The position numbers were made by a program, and so were the translations under genes. DNA of 45,274 nt from Micrococcales bacterium (lineage in GTDB: Bacteria; Actinomycetota; Actinomycetes; Actinomycetales; Cellulomonadaceae), in the NCBI GenBank assembly GCA_009779195.1, contig WRET01000021.1:1-45274 (forward strand). Reading direction: 5' to 3'. Under the pieces are notes generated by a model, which did not search any database, was not told where the DNA came from, and saw only the letters and a list, made by a program, of their open reading frames with translations. Shown here piece after piece: positions 25,142 through 32,784 of the stretch; position 1 is the first letter of the stretch; each line of letters begins with the position of its first letter.

Positions 25142-26047
25142 GTGATCCGTGTGGTCGCGGTTGGGGGCCGGTGTCACCCTGGTCGGGTGCTGGTCCTTGA
25201 CGACCTACCGGGCACGGGGGGGATCCCGCAGTGGGTGCTGGACAACGAGGCGGCGGGACACACCCTCGACGCCTATGAGCCGTGCCCGCCGCCGCACCAC
25301 CGGGCGCACGGGCTTGTCGGGGTGGTGGTCGTGGTCGCGGCGGTGCTGGCACTGTGGTCGGGCAGACCCAGCAGCGAACCGGACGCGCAGGTCGCGGCGT
25401 TGGCCGCAGAGGCCACGATGACGCAGGTGGGACAACAGCTGTTCTACGCCCACCACCCGCAGGTGCTCGACGCTGCCGAGTTCGCCGGACGTTGCCCGGC
25501 CAGAGCGGTGGGCTGTTACTCGGCGGGCGCCGGGTCGATCGTCGTGTACGAACCTGAAGACGAACGGTTGCACGGCTGGGTCGTCACCGTCGCGTCCCAC
25601 GAGATGCTGCACGCCGCGTACGACTCGCTGGACGACGAGGACCGGCGCGCCGTCGACGCTCTGCTGGACGTGACGATGGCCGGGCTCGGTGTGGACGACC
25701 CGCTGCGGGCGCAGGTCGAAGCGTCGGTGGACGGACGCGAAGACACGCGCCGCACCGAGCAGTTCGCCTACATCGGCAGCCAGGTCGCTGGTGTGGACCC
25801 GCGCCTGGAAGCGTTCTACGGACGTTTCTTCGACGACCGGCAGGCAGTCGTCCACGCCTACACCTCGACCGGTTCCCTGCTGGTGGCGCTGAACGCCGAC
25901 CTTGCCGGGCAACGAGAGGTCCTCAAACACCTGCAGTCGCAGGGCCGCACCAGCGAAGCCGTCGCCCAGCGCGGTGTCGTGGACTCGCTGGCGCAGGACA
26001 TCGGCACGTTGCAGACCCAGATGAGCGGTGCCGTCGTCAGCCGGTGA
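25142..26047 (+). CDS. Membrane-anchored zincin-like protein (HEMLH motif), unknown family
   Basis: 301 residues: about 57 cytoplasmic residues, one membrane segment (about 57-76, LVGVVVVVAAVLAL), then an extracytoplasmic domain. 'VASHEMLHAAYDSL' near residue 150 has the HExxH zinc-metallopeptidase motif and 'RRTEQFAYIGSQ' about 55 residues later offers a Glu that could be the third ligand, as in gluzincins. Two cysteines (GRCPARAVGCYS) precede it and may form a disulfide. A C-terminal helical segment follows ('ALNADLAGQREVLKHL'). I do not recognise a named family. The start is uncertain: GTG 25142 is used, a GTG at 25187 (VLVLDDLPG) is also possible. No operon partner. Confidence 0.7.
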   Translation: MIRVVAVGGRCHPGRVLVLDDLPGTGGIPQWVLDNEAAGHTLDAYEPCPPPHHRAHGLVGVVVVVAAVLALWSGRPSSEPDAQVAALAAEATMTQVGQQLFYAHHPQVLDAAEFAGRCPARAVGCYSAGAGSIVVYEPEDERLHGWVVTVASHEMLHAAYDSLDDEDRRAVDALLDVTMAGLGVDDPLRAQVEASVDGREDTRRTEQFAYIGSQVAGVDPRLEAFYGRFFDDRQAVVHAYTSTGSLLVALNADLAGQREVLKHLQSQGRTSEAVAQRGVVDSLAQDIGTLQTQMSGAVVSR

Positions 26048-26143
26048 CCACATCCACAAAGCCGGTCTTTGCGCGAGTCCACCAGGGGCGACGAGGCACG
26101 ACGTTGATAGGCTGTTTGGCTCCACAGGCAGAAGGGACCCACC

Positions 26144-26893
26144 GTGAGCGCACCACGATTCGCAGGCCAGACAGTCATTGTCACCGGTGCCGGTTCGGGT
26201 ATCGGCAAAGCCACGGTGGTCCGCCTGGCTTCTGAGGGCGCCAAGGTCGTCGCTGCTGACATCGTGGCCAACAGGTTGGCCGAGCTCAGCGCCGAGCACC
26301 CGTCACTGGACATCATCACCGTCGCTGGGGATATCACCAAAGACGACGACATCGCAGCGATCGTCGCCGCCGCAGAAGGACAGGTCCAGGGCCTGGCGAA
26401 CGTCGCCGGGGTCATGGACTCGTTCCAGCCCGCGCACGAGATCGACTGGAAGCAGTGGGATTTCGTGCTGGCCGTCAACCTCACCGCCACTGCCAAGCTC
26501 ATGGCTGCGGTGCTGCCGGGGATGCTGGAGGCCGGGGCTGGTTCGATCGTCAACGTGGCGTCCGAGGCGGGGTTGCGCGGTTCGGCGGCCGGTGCGGCGT
26601 ACACCTCGTCCAAGCACGCGGTGATCGGGCTGTCGAAGAACTCGGCGGTCATGTACGGCAAGAAGGGCATCCGCGTCAACGTCGTCGCACCGGGCGCTGT
26701 GCAGACCAACATCGAAGCCGAGTTCGCCTCAGCGCTCGCCGGTGAGGTCCTGGGCCCGTTCATGCGCGTGGTCGTGCCCGGTGTGGCCCAGCCCGAAGAG
26801 CTGGCCGCGTCGATCGCCTGGCTGCTGTCCGACGACGCCTCGAACGTCAACGGCGTGGTCTTGCCCAACGACGGCGGCTGGTCCGCTGTGTGA
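26144..26893 (+). CDS. Short-chain dehydrogenase/reductase
   Basis: 249 residues, classical SDR. Cofactor motif TGAGSGIG (residues 14-21), the acidic residue 'AADIVANRL' after beta-2 that favours NAD, 'ANVAGVMD' (NAG-like), the catalytic Ser in 'VNVASEAG' and the 'YTSSK' Tyr/Lys pair near residue 155, and a C-terminal 'NGVVLPNDGGWSAV', similar to the usual VDGG ending. Reduces or oxidises a carbonyl/hydroxyl with NAD(P); the substrate cannot be given. GTG 26144 has AGAAGGG upstream, one of the few clear ribosome sites here. Confidence 0.9.
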   Translation: MSAPRFAGQTVIVTGAGSGIGKATVVRLASEGAKVVAADIVANRLAELSAEHPSLDIITVAGDITKDDDIAAIVAAAEGQVQGLANVAGVMDSFQPAHEIDWKQWDFVLAVNLTATAKLMAAVLPGMLEAGAGSIVNVASEAGLRGSAAGAAYTSSKHAVIGLSKNSAVMYGKKGIRVNVVAPGAVQTNIEAEFASALAGEVLGPFMRVVVPGVAQPEELAASIAWLLSDDASNVNGVVLPNDGGWSAV

Positions 26894-26935
26894 CCTGCAC
26901 CATTGGGGGTTGCCCGGGACACTTGTGTCTCGGGG

Positions 26936-27029
26936 GCGAGACGGTGGGGACGGTTCCGCAGTCGTCGTCGAACCCCCGCCGTTGGCGGGCGATCCCGCGA
27001 GACAGTCGGAACCGTCCCCACCGTCTCGC
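26936..27029. repeat. 94-bp palindromic element with 23-bp perfect inverted repeats
   Basis: Arms 26936-26958 (starts GCGAGACGGTGGGGACGG) and 27007-27029 are exact reverse complements; inside is a CCCGCC-GTT-GGCGGG hairpin. It sits between the SDR and argA genes, both on the plus strand, so it could end SDR transcription. Its size, perfection and nested structure are also those of a small palindromic mobile element. A degenerate relative is at 40314-40377. Confidence 0.75.
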
Positions 27030-27089
27030 TGCTGTGCTCTGTGTGGACGGTGTGCGGGTGACAGATCTGGTAATGGAGCCCGGACGCTG

Positions 27090-27095
27090 TAGCGT
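27090..27095 (+). promoter_or_regulatory. -10 box of argA
   Basis: TAGCGT, eight bases before the GTG at 27104; no ribosome binding site, so leaderless. Confidence 0.45.
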
Positions 27096-27103
27096 GTCTG
27101 GTC

Positions 27104-27604
27104 GTGACACCAGTGCAGGTACGTGCGGCGCTGCCGCGAGACGTCCCGGCGATCGCGGCGTTGGTCGAGCCGTACGTGGCCGAACGCATCTTGCTGGGCA
27201 AGCATATGGTCGGGTACTACGAGAGCGTGCAGGACTTCCTCGTCGCTGCCGACGGGGAGGACGTCGTCGGCTGCGGGGCCCTGCACGTCATGTGGTCAGA
27301 CCTGGCCGAGGTGCGTACCTTGGCGGTGGCGCCGCAGTGCGTGGGCACGGGTGTGGGGCACCGGATCCTCGCCGCGCTGGTCGACCGGGCCAAGGCGTTA
27401 GGCCTGGCCAGGGTGTTCTGCCTGACGTTCGAGGTCGACTTCTTCGCCCGGCACGGGTTCGTGCCGATCGTCGGTTCTGTCGTCAGCCCGCAGGTGTACG
27501 AAGAGCTGGTGCTGTCCCACGACGACGGTGTCGCCGAGTTCTTGGACCTTGCCCGCGTCAAGCCCAACACGCTGGGCAACACGCGGATGCTGCTGACCTT
27601 GTAA
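27104..27604 (+). CDS. argA: Amino-acid N-acetyltransferase (mycobacterial-type ArgA)
   Basis: 166 residues, a single GNAT domain. The sequence follows the M. tuberculosis Rv2747-type N-acetylglutamate synthase closely: 'RDVPAIAALVEPYVAERILLGK', in pieces DVPAIAALV and RILLGK, 'GCGALHVMWSDLAEVRTLAV', the acetyl-CoA loop 'CVGTGVGHRILAAL' (Q/RxxGxG/A type), 'FEVDFFARHGF' and the end 'VKPNTLGNTRMLLTL'. It acetylates glutamate (possibly glutamine) from acetyl-CoA as the first step of arginine synthesis. No other arg gene is nearby. GTG start follows a -10 box. Confidence 0.93.
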   Translation: MTPVQVRAALPRDVPAIAALVEPYVAERILLGKHMVGYYESVQDFLVAADGEDVVGCGALHVMWSDLAEVRTLAVAPQCVGTGVGHRILAALVDRAKALGLARVFCLTFEVDFFARHGFVPIVGSVVSPQVYEELVLSHDDGVAEFLDLARVKPNTLGNTRMLLTL

Positions 27605-27638
27605 CTGGCCTTTGCCTGCTGGCAGGCGCCAGGAGAGA

Positions 27639-29099
27639 ATGGCTGAGCCGAGTTTGTGCGGCGCAGCACGTGCCCGGCGGATGCGTTGTGTGTCCGCCCG
27701 ACGACAGGACCAGCTGGTGGACGACGACAACGACGTGAGCCGACGGGCACGTCCGCGCCGTGCCCTGACGAGCGTGTCGCGCGTCGGGCTGGTTGCGCTG
27801 GTCGCACGCCGGTTACGCGGTTGCCAGGACATCGGCGAGCTCGCGCAGGTCGTCGCTGAGTGCGTCGTCGAGCTCGTCCGGCCGCACCAGGTCGTGGTGT
27901 CGCGGGTCAACGACGACCGCGCGAGCGTGCTGTGGTCGGTGCGTCCCGCCGGGCCGTTCGACGAGGTGTGGACCACGGCGAGCTGGCCACCGTTGCGCCA
28001 GATCCTCGACGACCGGGCGACGTGGCGGTCCTGGCAGACCCCCAGCACCGTCCCGGCACCGCTGGACGGTCCTGTGGCAGCGAGTATCCCCATGGTCGTG
28101 AACACCGCCGTGTGGGGCCTGGTGACGGTGACCGGCGAGCAGTTCGACGACGACGACGTGGCGTTCGTCGAGATCGTCGCAGCGCTGGCCGCAGCAGCCC
28201 TCGTCCGGCTGGATTTCGACCACCAGGTGCAGCACATGCTCGTCGAAGACCCTCTGACCGGCCTGGCCGACCGGCGTGTCGCCGACGCCGCCGCTGACGC
28301 CGCCCTGGACTCGGGCACCGAGACGTGCATCGTCATGTGCGACGTCGACGGGTTGAAACAGGTCAACGACCAGCTCGGCCACGGCGAGGGTGACGAGCTG
28401 TTGCGCCTGGTCGGCGACGCCCTGCGCCGTGCCGCCGAGGCCTTGCCCGGCAGCACCGCCGCACGGATCGGCGGCGACGAGTTCTGCCTCGTCGTACCGG
28501 GGTGGCCCAAAGACATCGTCGTCAACGCCATGGTCGAGACCATCGACACCTACCCCTTGCCGCACGACGCGGCGATCTCGTGGGGTGTGGCCAGCTCGTT
28601 GGGCGAACGTGTCACCGTCTCGAGCCTGTTCCGGGCGGCCGACTTCGCCCAGTACCACGTCAAACGGGCCAGGGCCCGTCGCCGCCAGCTCGCCTTGCCC
28701 CGTGCCGCCGACCCGGCGACCACTGCCCAGCAGCTGCTCAGCCGGGCTATCCCCGCTGTCGTCGCCGGACGCGGCGAGCTGGGCCGGGTGTGCGCGCTCG
28801 CCGCGACCTCCGCTGACACCCTCGGCGGCGGTGAGTGGACCGTCCTGCGCAACGGTGCCGACAGCCCACCCATGGTTGTGGCCCGCGGCGGCAGCCCCTC
28901 AGGTGACGAAGAACCCCCCGCCACCGTCTCCGTGGCGATCGACGGCTGGCAGATCGAGGTCGACACGTCCATCGAGACTTCTCAACACCCCGACGTCACC
29001 AACTCCCTGCGCGCCGCCATGTACATCGCCTTGCACCCCCAGGTGTCTGACCCCTCAGGCAGCAGCGTGGACCGGCATGTTGGCGCCGAGGGCGCGTAG
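27639..29099 (+). CDS. GGDEF-domain protein, putative diguanylate cyclase
   Basis: 486 residues. An N-terminal GAF-like sensor region (about 35-195) is followed by a GGDEF domain (about 210-350): 'EDPLTGLADRR', 'CDVDGLKQVNDQLGHGEGDELL' (pieces CDVDGLKQVND and GHGEGDELL) and the intact 'RIGGDEFCLV'. No RxxD inhibitory site is seen before GGDEF. Unusually about 130 more residues follow GGDEF, with a second GAF-like look ('GELGRVCALAATSADTLGGG'). It would make c-di-GMP from GTP. ATG 27639 has AGGAG only three bases upstream; downstream starts are possible. Its last 45 bases overlap the TetR gene tail to tail. Confidence 0.85.
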   Translation: MAEPSLCGAARARRMRCVSARRQDQLVDDDNDVSRRARPRRALTSVSRVGLVALVARRLRGCQDIGELAQVVAECVVELVRPHQVVVSRVNDDRASVLWSVRPAGPFDEVWTTASWPPLRQILDDRATWRSWQTPSTVPAPLDGPVAASIPMVVNTAVWGLVTVTGEQFDDDDVAFVEIVAALAAAALVRLDFDHQVQHMLVEDPLTGLADRRVADAAADAALDSGTETCIVMCDVDGLKQVNDQLGHGEGDELLRLVGDALRRAAEALPGSTAARIGGDEFCLVVPGWPKDIVVNAMVETIDTYPLPHDAAISWGVASSLGERVTVSSLFRAADFAQYHVKRARARRRQLALPRAADPATTAQQLLSRAIPAVVAGRGELGRVCALAATSADTLGGGEWTVLRNGADSPPMVVARGGSPSGDEEPPATVSVAIDGWQIEVDTSIETSQHPDVTNSLRAAMYIALHPQVSDPSGSSVDRHVGAEGA

Positions 29100-29663
29100 G
29101 ACGAACTCTTCGACCTGCGCGACAGAACGTGCACGGTCTCCCGAGTTGCTCAGGGCGCGGCTGGACAAGCACGACAACACCAGCCGTGCGGTCACGTCGA
29201 CGTCCTGCACAGGGAACGCCCCCGAGGCCATCCCACGTTCGAGAACACCACTGAGGATCCGTTCGGCCAGCGCCACGTGGTTGCGCACCTGGGTCAAGGT
29301 GTGGGTCGACAGCACCCGGCGCAGGTCCGGCGCCGGCCCGAAGTGGAAGTTCGGCTTGAGCACCAGCTGGGCGTGGATGTAGGTCCGCAGCTGTTCGACC
29401 GGGTCGTCGATACCCACCAGCGCTGCCTCCAGCGCCTTGGCCCAGGCGGCCGTCTCGTACATGATCAACCCGACGAGCAGCGCCTCCTTATCGGGGAAGT
29501 GGTTGTACAAGGCGGTCCGCCCTACCCCCGCGCGTGCCGCCACCTGCGACAACGTCACCTGGTCGAAGCCCTGCTCCACGATGAGCTCAGACAGCGCCTT
29601 GAACAGGCGCCTGCGCACCTGCTCGCGGTGCTCCCTGAGCGTGGCAGCGATGATCTTGGGCAT
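29055..29663 (-). CDS. TetR-family transcriptional regulator
   Basis: 202 residues. N-terminal helix-turn-helix (about 12-58: 'LIVEQGFDQVTLSQVAARAG', then 'VGRTALYNHFPDKEALLVGL', the usual TxxxIAxxAGVSxxxLYxHFxxKExL pattern) and an all-helical ligand domain. It lies alone, with a palindrome just upstream of its start, so self-repression is likely. The ATG at 29663 gives the normal N-terminus (MPKIIAATL); an upstream ATG at 29711 would add 16 residues across the palindrome. The target could also be something elsewhere; neither neighbour is divergently paired closely. Overlaps the GGDEF gene at the 3' end. Confidence 0.9.
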   Translation of the reverse strand: MPKIIAATLREHREQVRRRLFKALSELIVEQGFDQVTLSQVAARAGVGRTALYNHFPDKEALLVGLIMYETAAWAKALEAALVGIDDPVEQLRTYIHAQLVLKPNFHFGPAPDLRRVLSTHTLTQVRNHVALAERILSGVLERGMASGAFPVQDVDVTARLVLSCLSSRALSNSGDRARSVAQVEEFVLRALGANMPVHAAA

Positions 29664-29664
29664 A

Positions 29665-29679
29665 GTGGCATCGTGCCAC
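29665..29679. promoter_or_regulatory. Palindrome at the TetR start, probable operator
   Basis: GTGGCA-TCG-TGCCAC, a perfect 6-base inverted repeat one base upstream of the ATG at 29663. TetR regulators commonly bind such sites at their own promoter. Confidence 0.5.
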
Positions 29680-29922
29680 GTCCGGACCCCCCGCGTGCCC
29701 AAAACGATCATGATTCATTGAAACGAGTGCCAACTTGGTGATTCGTCGACCAGCTCCCCCGACCCCCACCGCCACACTCGTCGCGTACCCGGTTGAAACC
29801 AACGAAGGCTGGGGTGGCGAGACGTCTTTGGCCGGTGCCCAGCCGGGCAGGGCCTGGGCCGGACAGAACACCCGGGCGCCCTGTGCGGCCGCCAGAGACA
29901 AGGGGAGCTCTGGTGGGCCGGG

Positions 29923-29938
29923 TGTGACCTGCGTCACT
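29923..29938. promoter_or_regulatory. Crp/GlxR-like palindrome upstream of lipoprotein D
   Basis: TGTGA-CCTGCG-TCACT fits the TGTGA-N6-TCACA consensus of actinobacterial Crp-family regulators but for the last base. It lies 12 bases before TAGGAT and 28 before TAGTGT, the possible -10 boxes. Confidence 0.45.
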
Positions 29939-30016
29939 GTCAGAGTTCGTAGGATGTGGCCGGGGTAGTGTCATGGGGGCTGGGCGTGGTGCTCGGCTCG
30001 AGACGGAGGAGCTCCT

Positions 30017-30559
30017 GTGCGTCGTGCAGCGCTAGTCATGGTCCCGGTGTTCGCCTTTGCGCTGCTGGCTGGGTGCCAGAGCGGCGGCAACCCCCGCGTC
30101 CCCCCGGTCGGGCAGACCGGGCAGGAGATCGAACAGGAGAACACCCCTGAGACTCCCGCAGCCTGTCCCGTAGGCAGCTGGGTGATGGACGACGAGGCGC
30201 TGGTAGCGATGATGAGGGAGGACAACCCCGGCTACACCATCACCAGCACCGGCACCGGCAGGTTCGACATGCGCATGACCGACGACCAGTTCGACGCGCG
30301 CTGGACGATGCAGTTCACGCTCTCACAAGGGCAGAACACCGCCGACGGCACCCTAGACATGACCTCGAAAGGCACATGGTCCGGTCCAGACGACCACCTC
30401 ACGTTCGTCCACACCGAATTCAACATGCACATAACCACGACGTTCGCCGGCAACACCGAAACCGAAGAGCTCGACCCCCCCAAGTGGATCGGCAACTGCT
30501 CCGGCTCAACCCTCAAACTAGTGGAAGACGGCTCCACAATGACCCTCACCCGCCAATAG
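30017..30559 (+). CDS. Secreted lipoprotein, CxxxNxPR family (copy D)
   Basis: 180 residues. Signal peptide (MRRAALVMVPVFAFALLAGC; lipobox LAGC, Cys20) followed by QSGGNPRV, again Asn-Pro-Arg at the family's spacing with Gly in the variable slots. It keeps 'ACPVGSWVMDD', a beta-rich middle with TWSGPDDHLTF, and the C-terminal 'NCSGSTLKL...MTLTRQ' of copies B and C. GTG 30017 has a strong GGAGGAG site. A Crp-like box and promoter candidates lie upstream. Role unknown; as a single transcript it is followed by tandem repeats and a large hairpin. Confidence 0.82.
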   Translation: MRRAALVMVPVFAFALLAGCQSGGNPRVPPVGQTGQEIEQENTPETPAACPVGSWVMDDEALVAMMREDNPGYTITSTGTGRFDMRMTDDQFDARWTMQFTLSQGQNTADGTLDMTSKGTWSGPDDHLTFVHTEFNMHITTTFAGNTETEELDPPKWIGNCSGSTLKLVEDGSTMTLTRQ

Positions 30560-30597
30560 CCGAAACATCTTTCACCTCGGAGACAACACTTTCTCCA

Positions 30598-30673
30598 ATG
30601 TTCGGCGCAGCCGGACGAGGTATCCCAAGACTCACACCGATGTTCGGCGTAGCCGGACGAGGTGCTCCCAGAC
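30598..30673. repeat. Two tandem 42-base direct repeats
   Basis: ATGTTCGGCGCAGCCGGACG at 30598 recurs with one change at 30640 (GTAG for GCAG), each followed by a similar AGGT...CCAGAC tail. Period 42 bases, non-coding, just downstream of lipoprotein D. Confidence 0.65.
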
Positions 30674-30702
30674 CTCCCCCCTCGGGTGGTGACGTCCTGC
30701 GA

Positions 30703-30803
30703 GCGGGTTGGGGTGTCTTGCCGCCGCGCTGGCATCGGGTCTGGCGGGAAGGCCGGCGAAAGCCGGCCGGGGGACAGCGTGGCGGCAAGACACCCCAACC
30801 CGC
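30703..30803. terminator. Large hairpin with 23-bp perfect arms between convergent genes
   Basis: Arms 30703-30725 (starts GCGGGTTGGGGTGTCTTG) and 30781-30803 are exact reverse complements, and pairing continues a few more bases with one mismatch. In the loop is a second hairpin GGCCGGC-GAAA-GCCGGCC (30751-30768). It is 140 bases after lipoprotein D and 11 bases after the end of the ABC permease gene on the other strand, so it can serve as terminator for both. The size also fits a palindromic repeat element. Confidence 0.65.
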
Positions 30804-30814
30804 GGACCCAACCA

Positions 30815-31912
30815 CTATTCCCAACGAAAAAGCCGAAAAGCCAACAAGTACATAGCAGCCCCCCACCCAACAACCATCCCCAGCTGCGGCGCAACCGTGA
30901 CAAGCGTAGCCCCCTCAGTAGTAATAAACCGTATCCCGTCCGCCACAGGCGTCAACGGCAACCAAGCCGTAGCCCCCTGCAGCCATCCTGGCATGAGGAA
31001 CCGCGGGAAGAACACCCCAGACAAGAACATCATAGGAAACGCAATGATGTTGCTGAGCGGAGCCGCCTGGTTCTCGTTCTTGGCCCATCCCCCGATGAGC
31101 AACCCAAACCCGATCATCATAGCCAGCGAAGCGGTAACAAAGACAGTAAAAGTAAACCAGTCCCCCCGCATGTCAAAACTGAAGAAAGTCAGCCCGACGA
31201 TGATCATCACCACCAGCGCGATCGCCCCGAGCACGACGTACTCGAGCGCCGTCCCCGTCAGTAGTTTCACCGCTTGGAACGGCGTGGCCCGGATCCGGCG
31301 TAGCGCCCCCGACTTCTTCTGCGCGGGCAGGGTGTTGGCCAGCCCGAAGAGCCCCAGGGACAAGATGGTGAAGGCGAGCATCCCAGCGAACGTGTAGTCG
31401 AACTGGGTGAGTCCCGCCTCGGTGGTCGGTTTTTGTTCGACGGTCAGCGGGTCCACAAACCCGGTGGTCTCGCGGTTGACGCCGTCGAGCATGGCGCGCA
31501 TCACCGCTGCGACGGCTTGGCCCGACTGGGGGTTGGCTTCGGTGTAGTACACGGTCATCTGGCCGGCTGGGGCCATCACACCGTCGACGTCGGCGATATC
31601 GCCGAACCCCGGTGGTAGCTCGATGATCGAGTCGATCTGCCCGCGGCTCATCTGTTCTTTGGCGTCGGCCAGAGAGCTGACGTCGACGACGGTGAGCAGG
31701 TCGTCGTCTTCGGCGGCTGCTAGCAGCCCGGCGGTGAAGTCGGTGCCGGAGTGGTCGATGACTGCGACACGGAAGTTCGTCGATGTGTTGCCGAAGATCG
31801 ACCCGAACACCACGAGGAAGATCAGGGGGAGCAAGATCACGAAGAACATGGCGACGGGGTCGCGGAAAAATGCTCTGATCTGGGTCCTGGCGTAGGTGAC
31901 GACCGCGGTCAT
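30815..31912 (-). CDS. ABC-2 type exporter permease
   Basis: 365 residues with the ABC2_membrane_3 layout: one N-terminal membrane segment (about 20-42, FFVILLPLIFLVVFGSIFG), an extracytoplasmic domain of about 130 residues, then five membrane segments from about 175 to the end. Pairs with the ATPase whose stop is one base before its ATG. Such two-gene exporters move drugs, lipids or antibiotics; the substrate is not given by context. The last third of the gene (30815 to about 31250) has many codons ending in A or T, unlike the strongly GC-ending codons of the first part and of neighbours. Confidence 0.9.
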   Translation of the reverse strand: MTAVVTYARTQIRAFFRDPVAMFFVILLPLIFLVVFGSIFGNTSTNFRVAVIDHSGTDFTAGLLAAAEDDDLLTVVDVSSLADAKEQMSRGQIDSIIELPPGFGDIADVDGVMAPAGQMTVYYTEANPQSGQAVAAVMRAMLDGVNRETTGFVDPLTVEQKPTTEAGLTQFDYTFAGMLAFTILSLGLFGLANTLPAQKKSGALRRIRATPFQAVKLLTGTALEYVVLGAIALVVMIIVGLTFFSFDMRGDWFTFTVFVTASLAMMIGFGLLIGGWAKNENQAAPLSNIIAFPMMFLSGVFFPRFLMPGWLQGATAWLPLTPVADGIRFITTEGATLVTVAPQLGMVVGWGAAMYLLAFRLFRWE

Positions 31913-31913
31913 G

Positions 31914-32717
31914 TCAGTCTCTCAGCTCTTTGCCGGTGAGGTCGATGTACACGTCTTCGAGGTCGGCGCGCTCGGCGGTGACCTCTTTGTGGAACCCCCG
32001 GTCGAGCAGATCTGCGACCATCTGTGCGGGGGTGTCCATGGCGATGATCCTGCCTGTGTCCATGATGGCCAGACGGTCGCACAACGTCTGGGCTTCTTCC
32101 ATGTAGTGCGAGGTCAGCACGACGGTGATCCCCCGGTTGCGGATATCGCGTATGAGGTCCCACAGGTGCCGGCGGGCCTGCGGGTCCAGCCCTGTGGTCG
32201 GTTCGTCCAGGAACAGCACCCGCGGGGTGTTGATGAGTGCTGTGGCGATGGAGAACCGCTGTCTTTGCCCGCCTGACAGCTTCTCTGGGTACGATTTTGC
32301 CTTCTCGGTCAGGTCGACGGCTGCGAGCAGCTCGTCCGGGTCGGCTTTCGCCCCGTAGAACGCCGCGAACATCCGGATCTGCTCGGTGAGCGTCACTCTC
32401 TCGAAGAACGCTGACGACTGTAGCTGGATCCCGATGATGGAACGTACTTTTTGCGGGTGCTTCGCCACGTCGATCCCGTCGACGAGCGCTGTTCCGGAGT
32501 CGATCGGGCGCATGGCTTCGATCATCTCCAGCGCGGTCGTCTTCCCTGCCCCGTTGGGCCCCAAGATCCCGAAGACCTCGCCCTCGCGGACGGTCAGGTC
32601 GATGTGGTCGACCACCGCCACACCGTCGTAGGACTTGGTCAGTGAGCGGACCACGATGACGTCCGTGGCGCCGCTGGGCACGTCTGGCTCAGTCGTCGGA
32701 CCTCTGGTCGCTGGCAT
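31914..32717 (-). CDS. ABC exporter ATP-binding protein (DrrA/CcmA type)
   Basis: 267 residues. Walker A 'GPNGAGKTT', Q-loop 'IGIQLQSSAFFERVTL', signature 'LSGGQRQRFSIATAL', Walker B 'RVLFLDEPTTGLD' and the H-loop 'VVLTSHYMEEAQTLCDRL', in the order and spacing of ABC-2 exporter ATPases, plus the usual C-terminal extension. Works as a dimer with the permease encoded immediately downstream. ATG 32717 follows a TAGGCT box by eight bases; an upstream in-frame start at 32753 is less likely. Divergent from the phn operon, so the 170-base gap holds both promoters. Confidence 0.92.
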   Translation of the reverse strand: MPATRGPTTEPDVPSGATDVIVVRSLTKSYDGVAVVDHIDLTVREGEVFGILGPNGAGKTTALEMIEAMRPIDSGTALVDGIDVAKHPQKVRSIIGIQLQSSAFFERVTLTEQIRMFAAFYGAKADPDELLAAVDLTEKAKSYPEKLSGGQRQRFSIATALINTPRVLFLDEPTTGLDPQARRHLWDLIRDIRNRGITVVLTSHYMEEAQTLCDRLAIMDTGRIIAMDTPAQMVADLLDRGFHKEVTAERADLEDVYIDLTGKELRD

Positions 32718-32725
32718 CGTTGCGC

Positions 32726-32731
32726 AGCCTA
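32726..32731 (-). promoter_or_regulatory. -10 box of the ABC exporter operon
   Basis: TAGGCT on the minus strand, eight bases before the ATG at 32717; no Shine-Dalgarno. Confidence 0.45.
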
Positions 32732-32784
32732 CCGGCTCGTCCTGTGAAAGCACCGGCGGGGACGGTCGCTGTTCTTCTCGAAGT

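Larger units (their letters stand above)
29664..30016. other. Intergenic region between tetR and lipoprotein D
   Basis: 353 bases without a gene. On the left, the TetR palindrome and a short AT-richer stretch (ATGATTCATTG near 29709) which, read on the minus strand with TTGGCA near 29730, may be the tetR promoter. The middle (29750-29910) shows nothing I can name. The right end carries a Crp-like box, -10 candidates TAGGAT (29950-29955) and TAGTGT (29966-29971), and the ribosome site of lipoprotein D. Confidence 0.5.
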
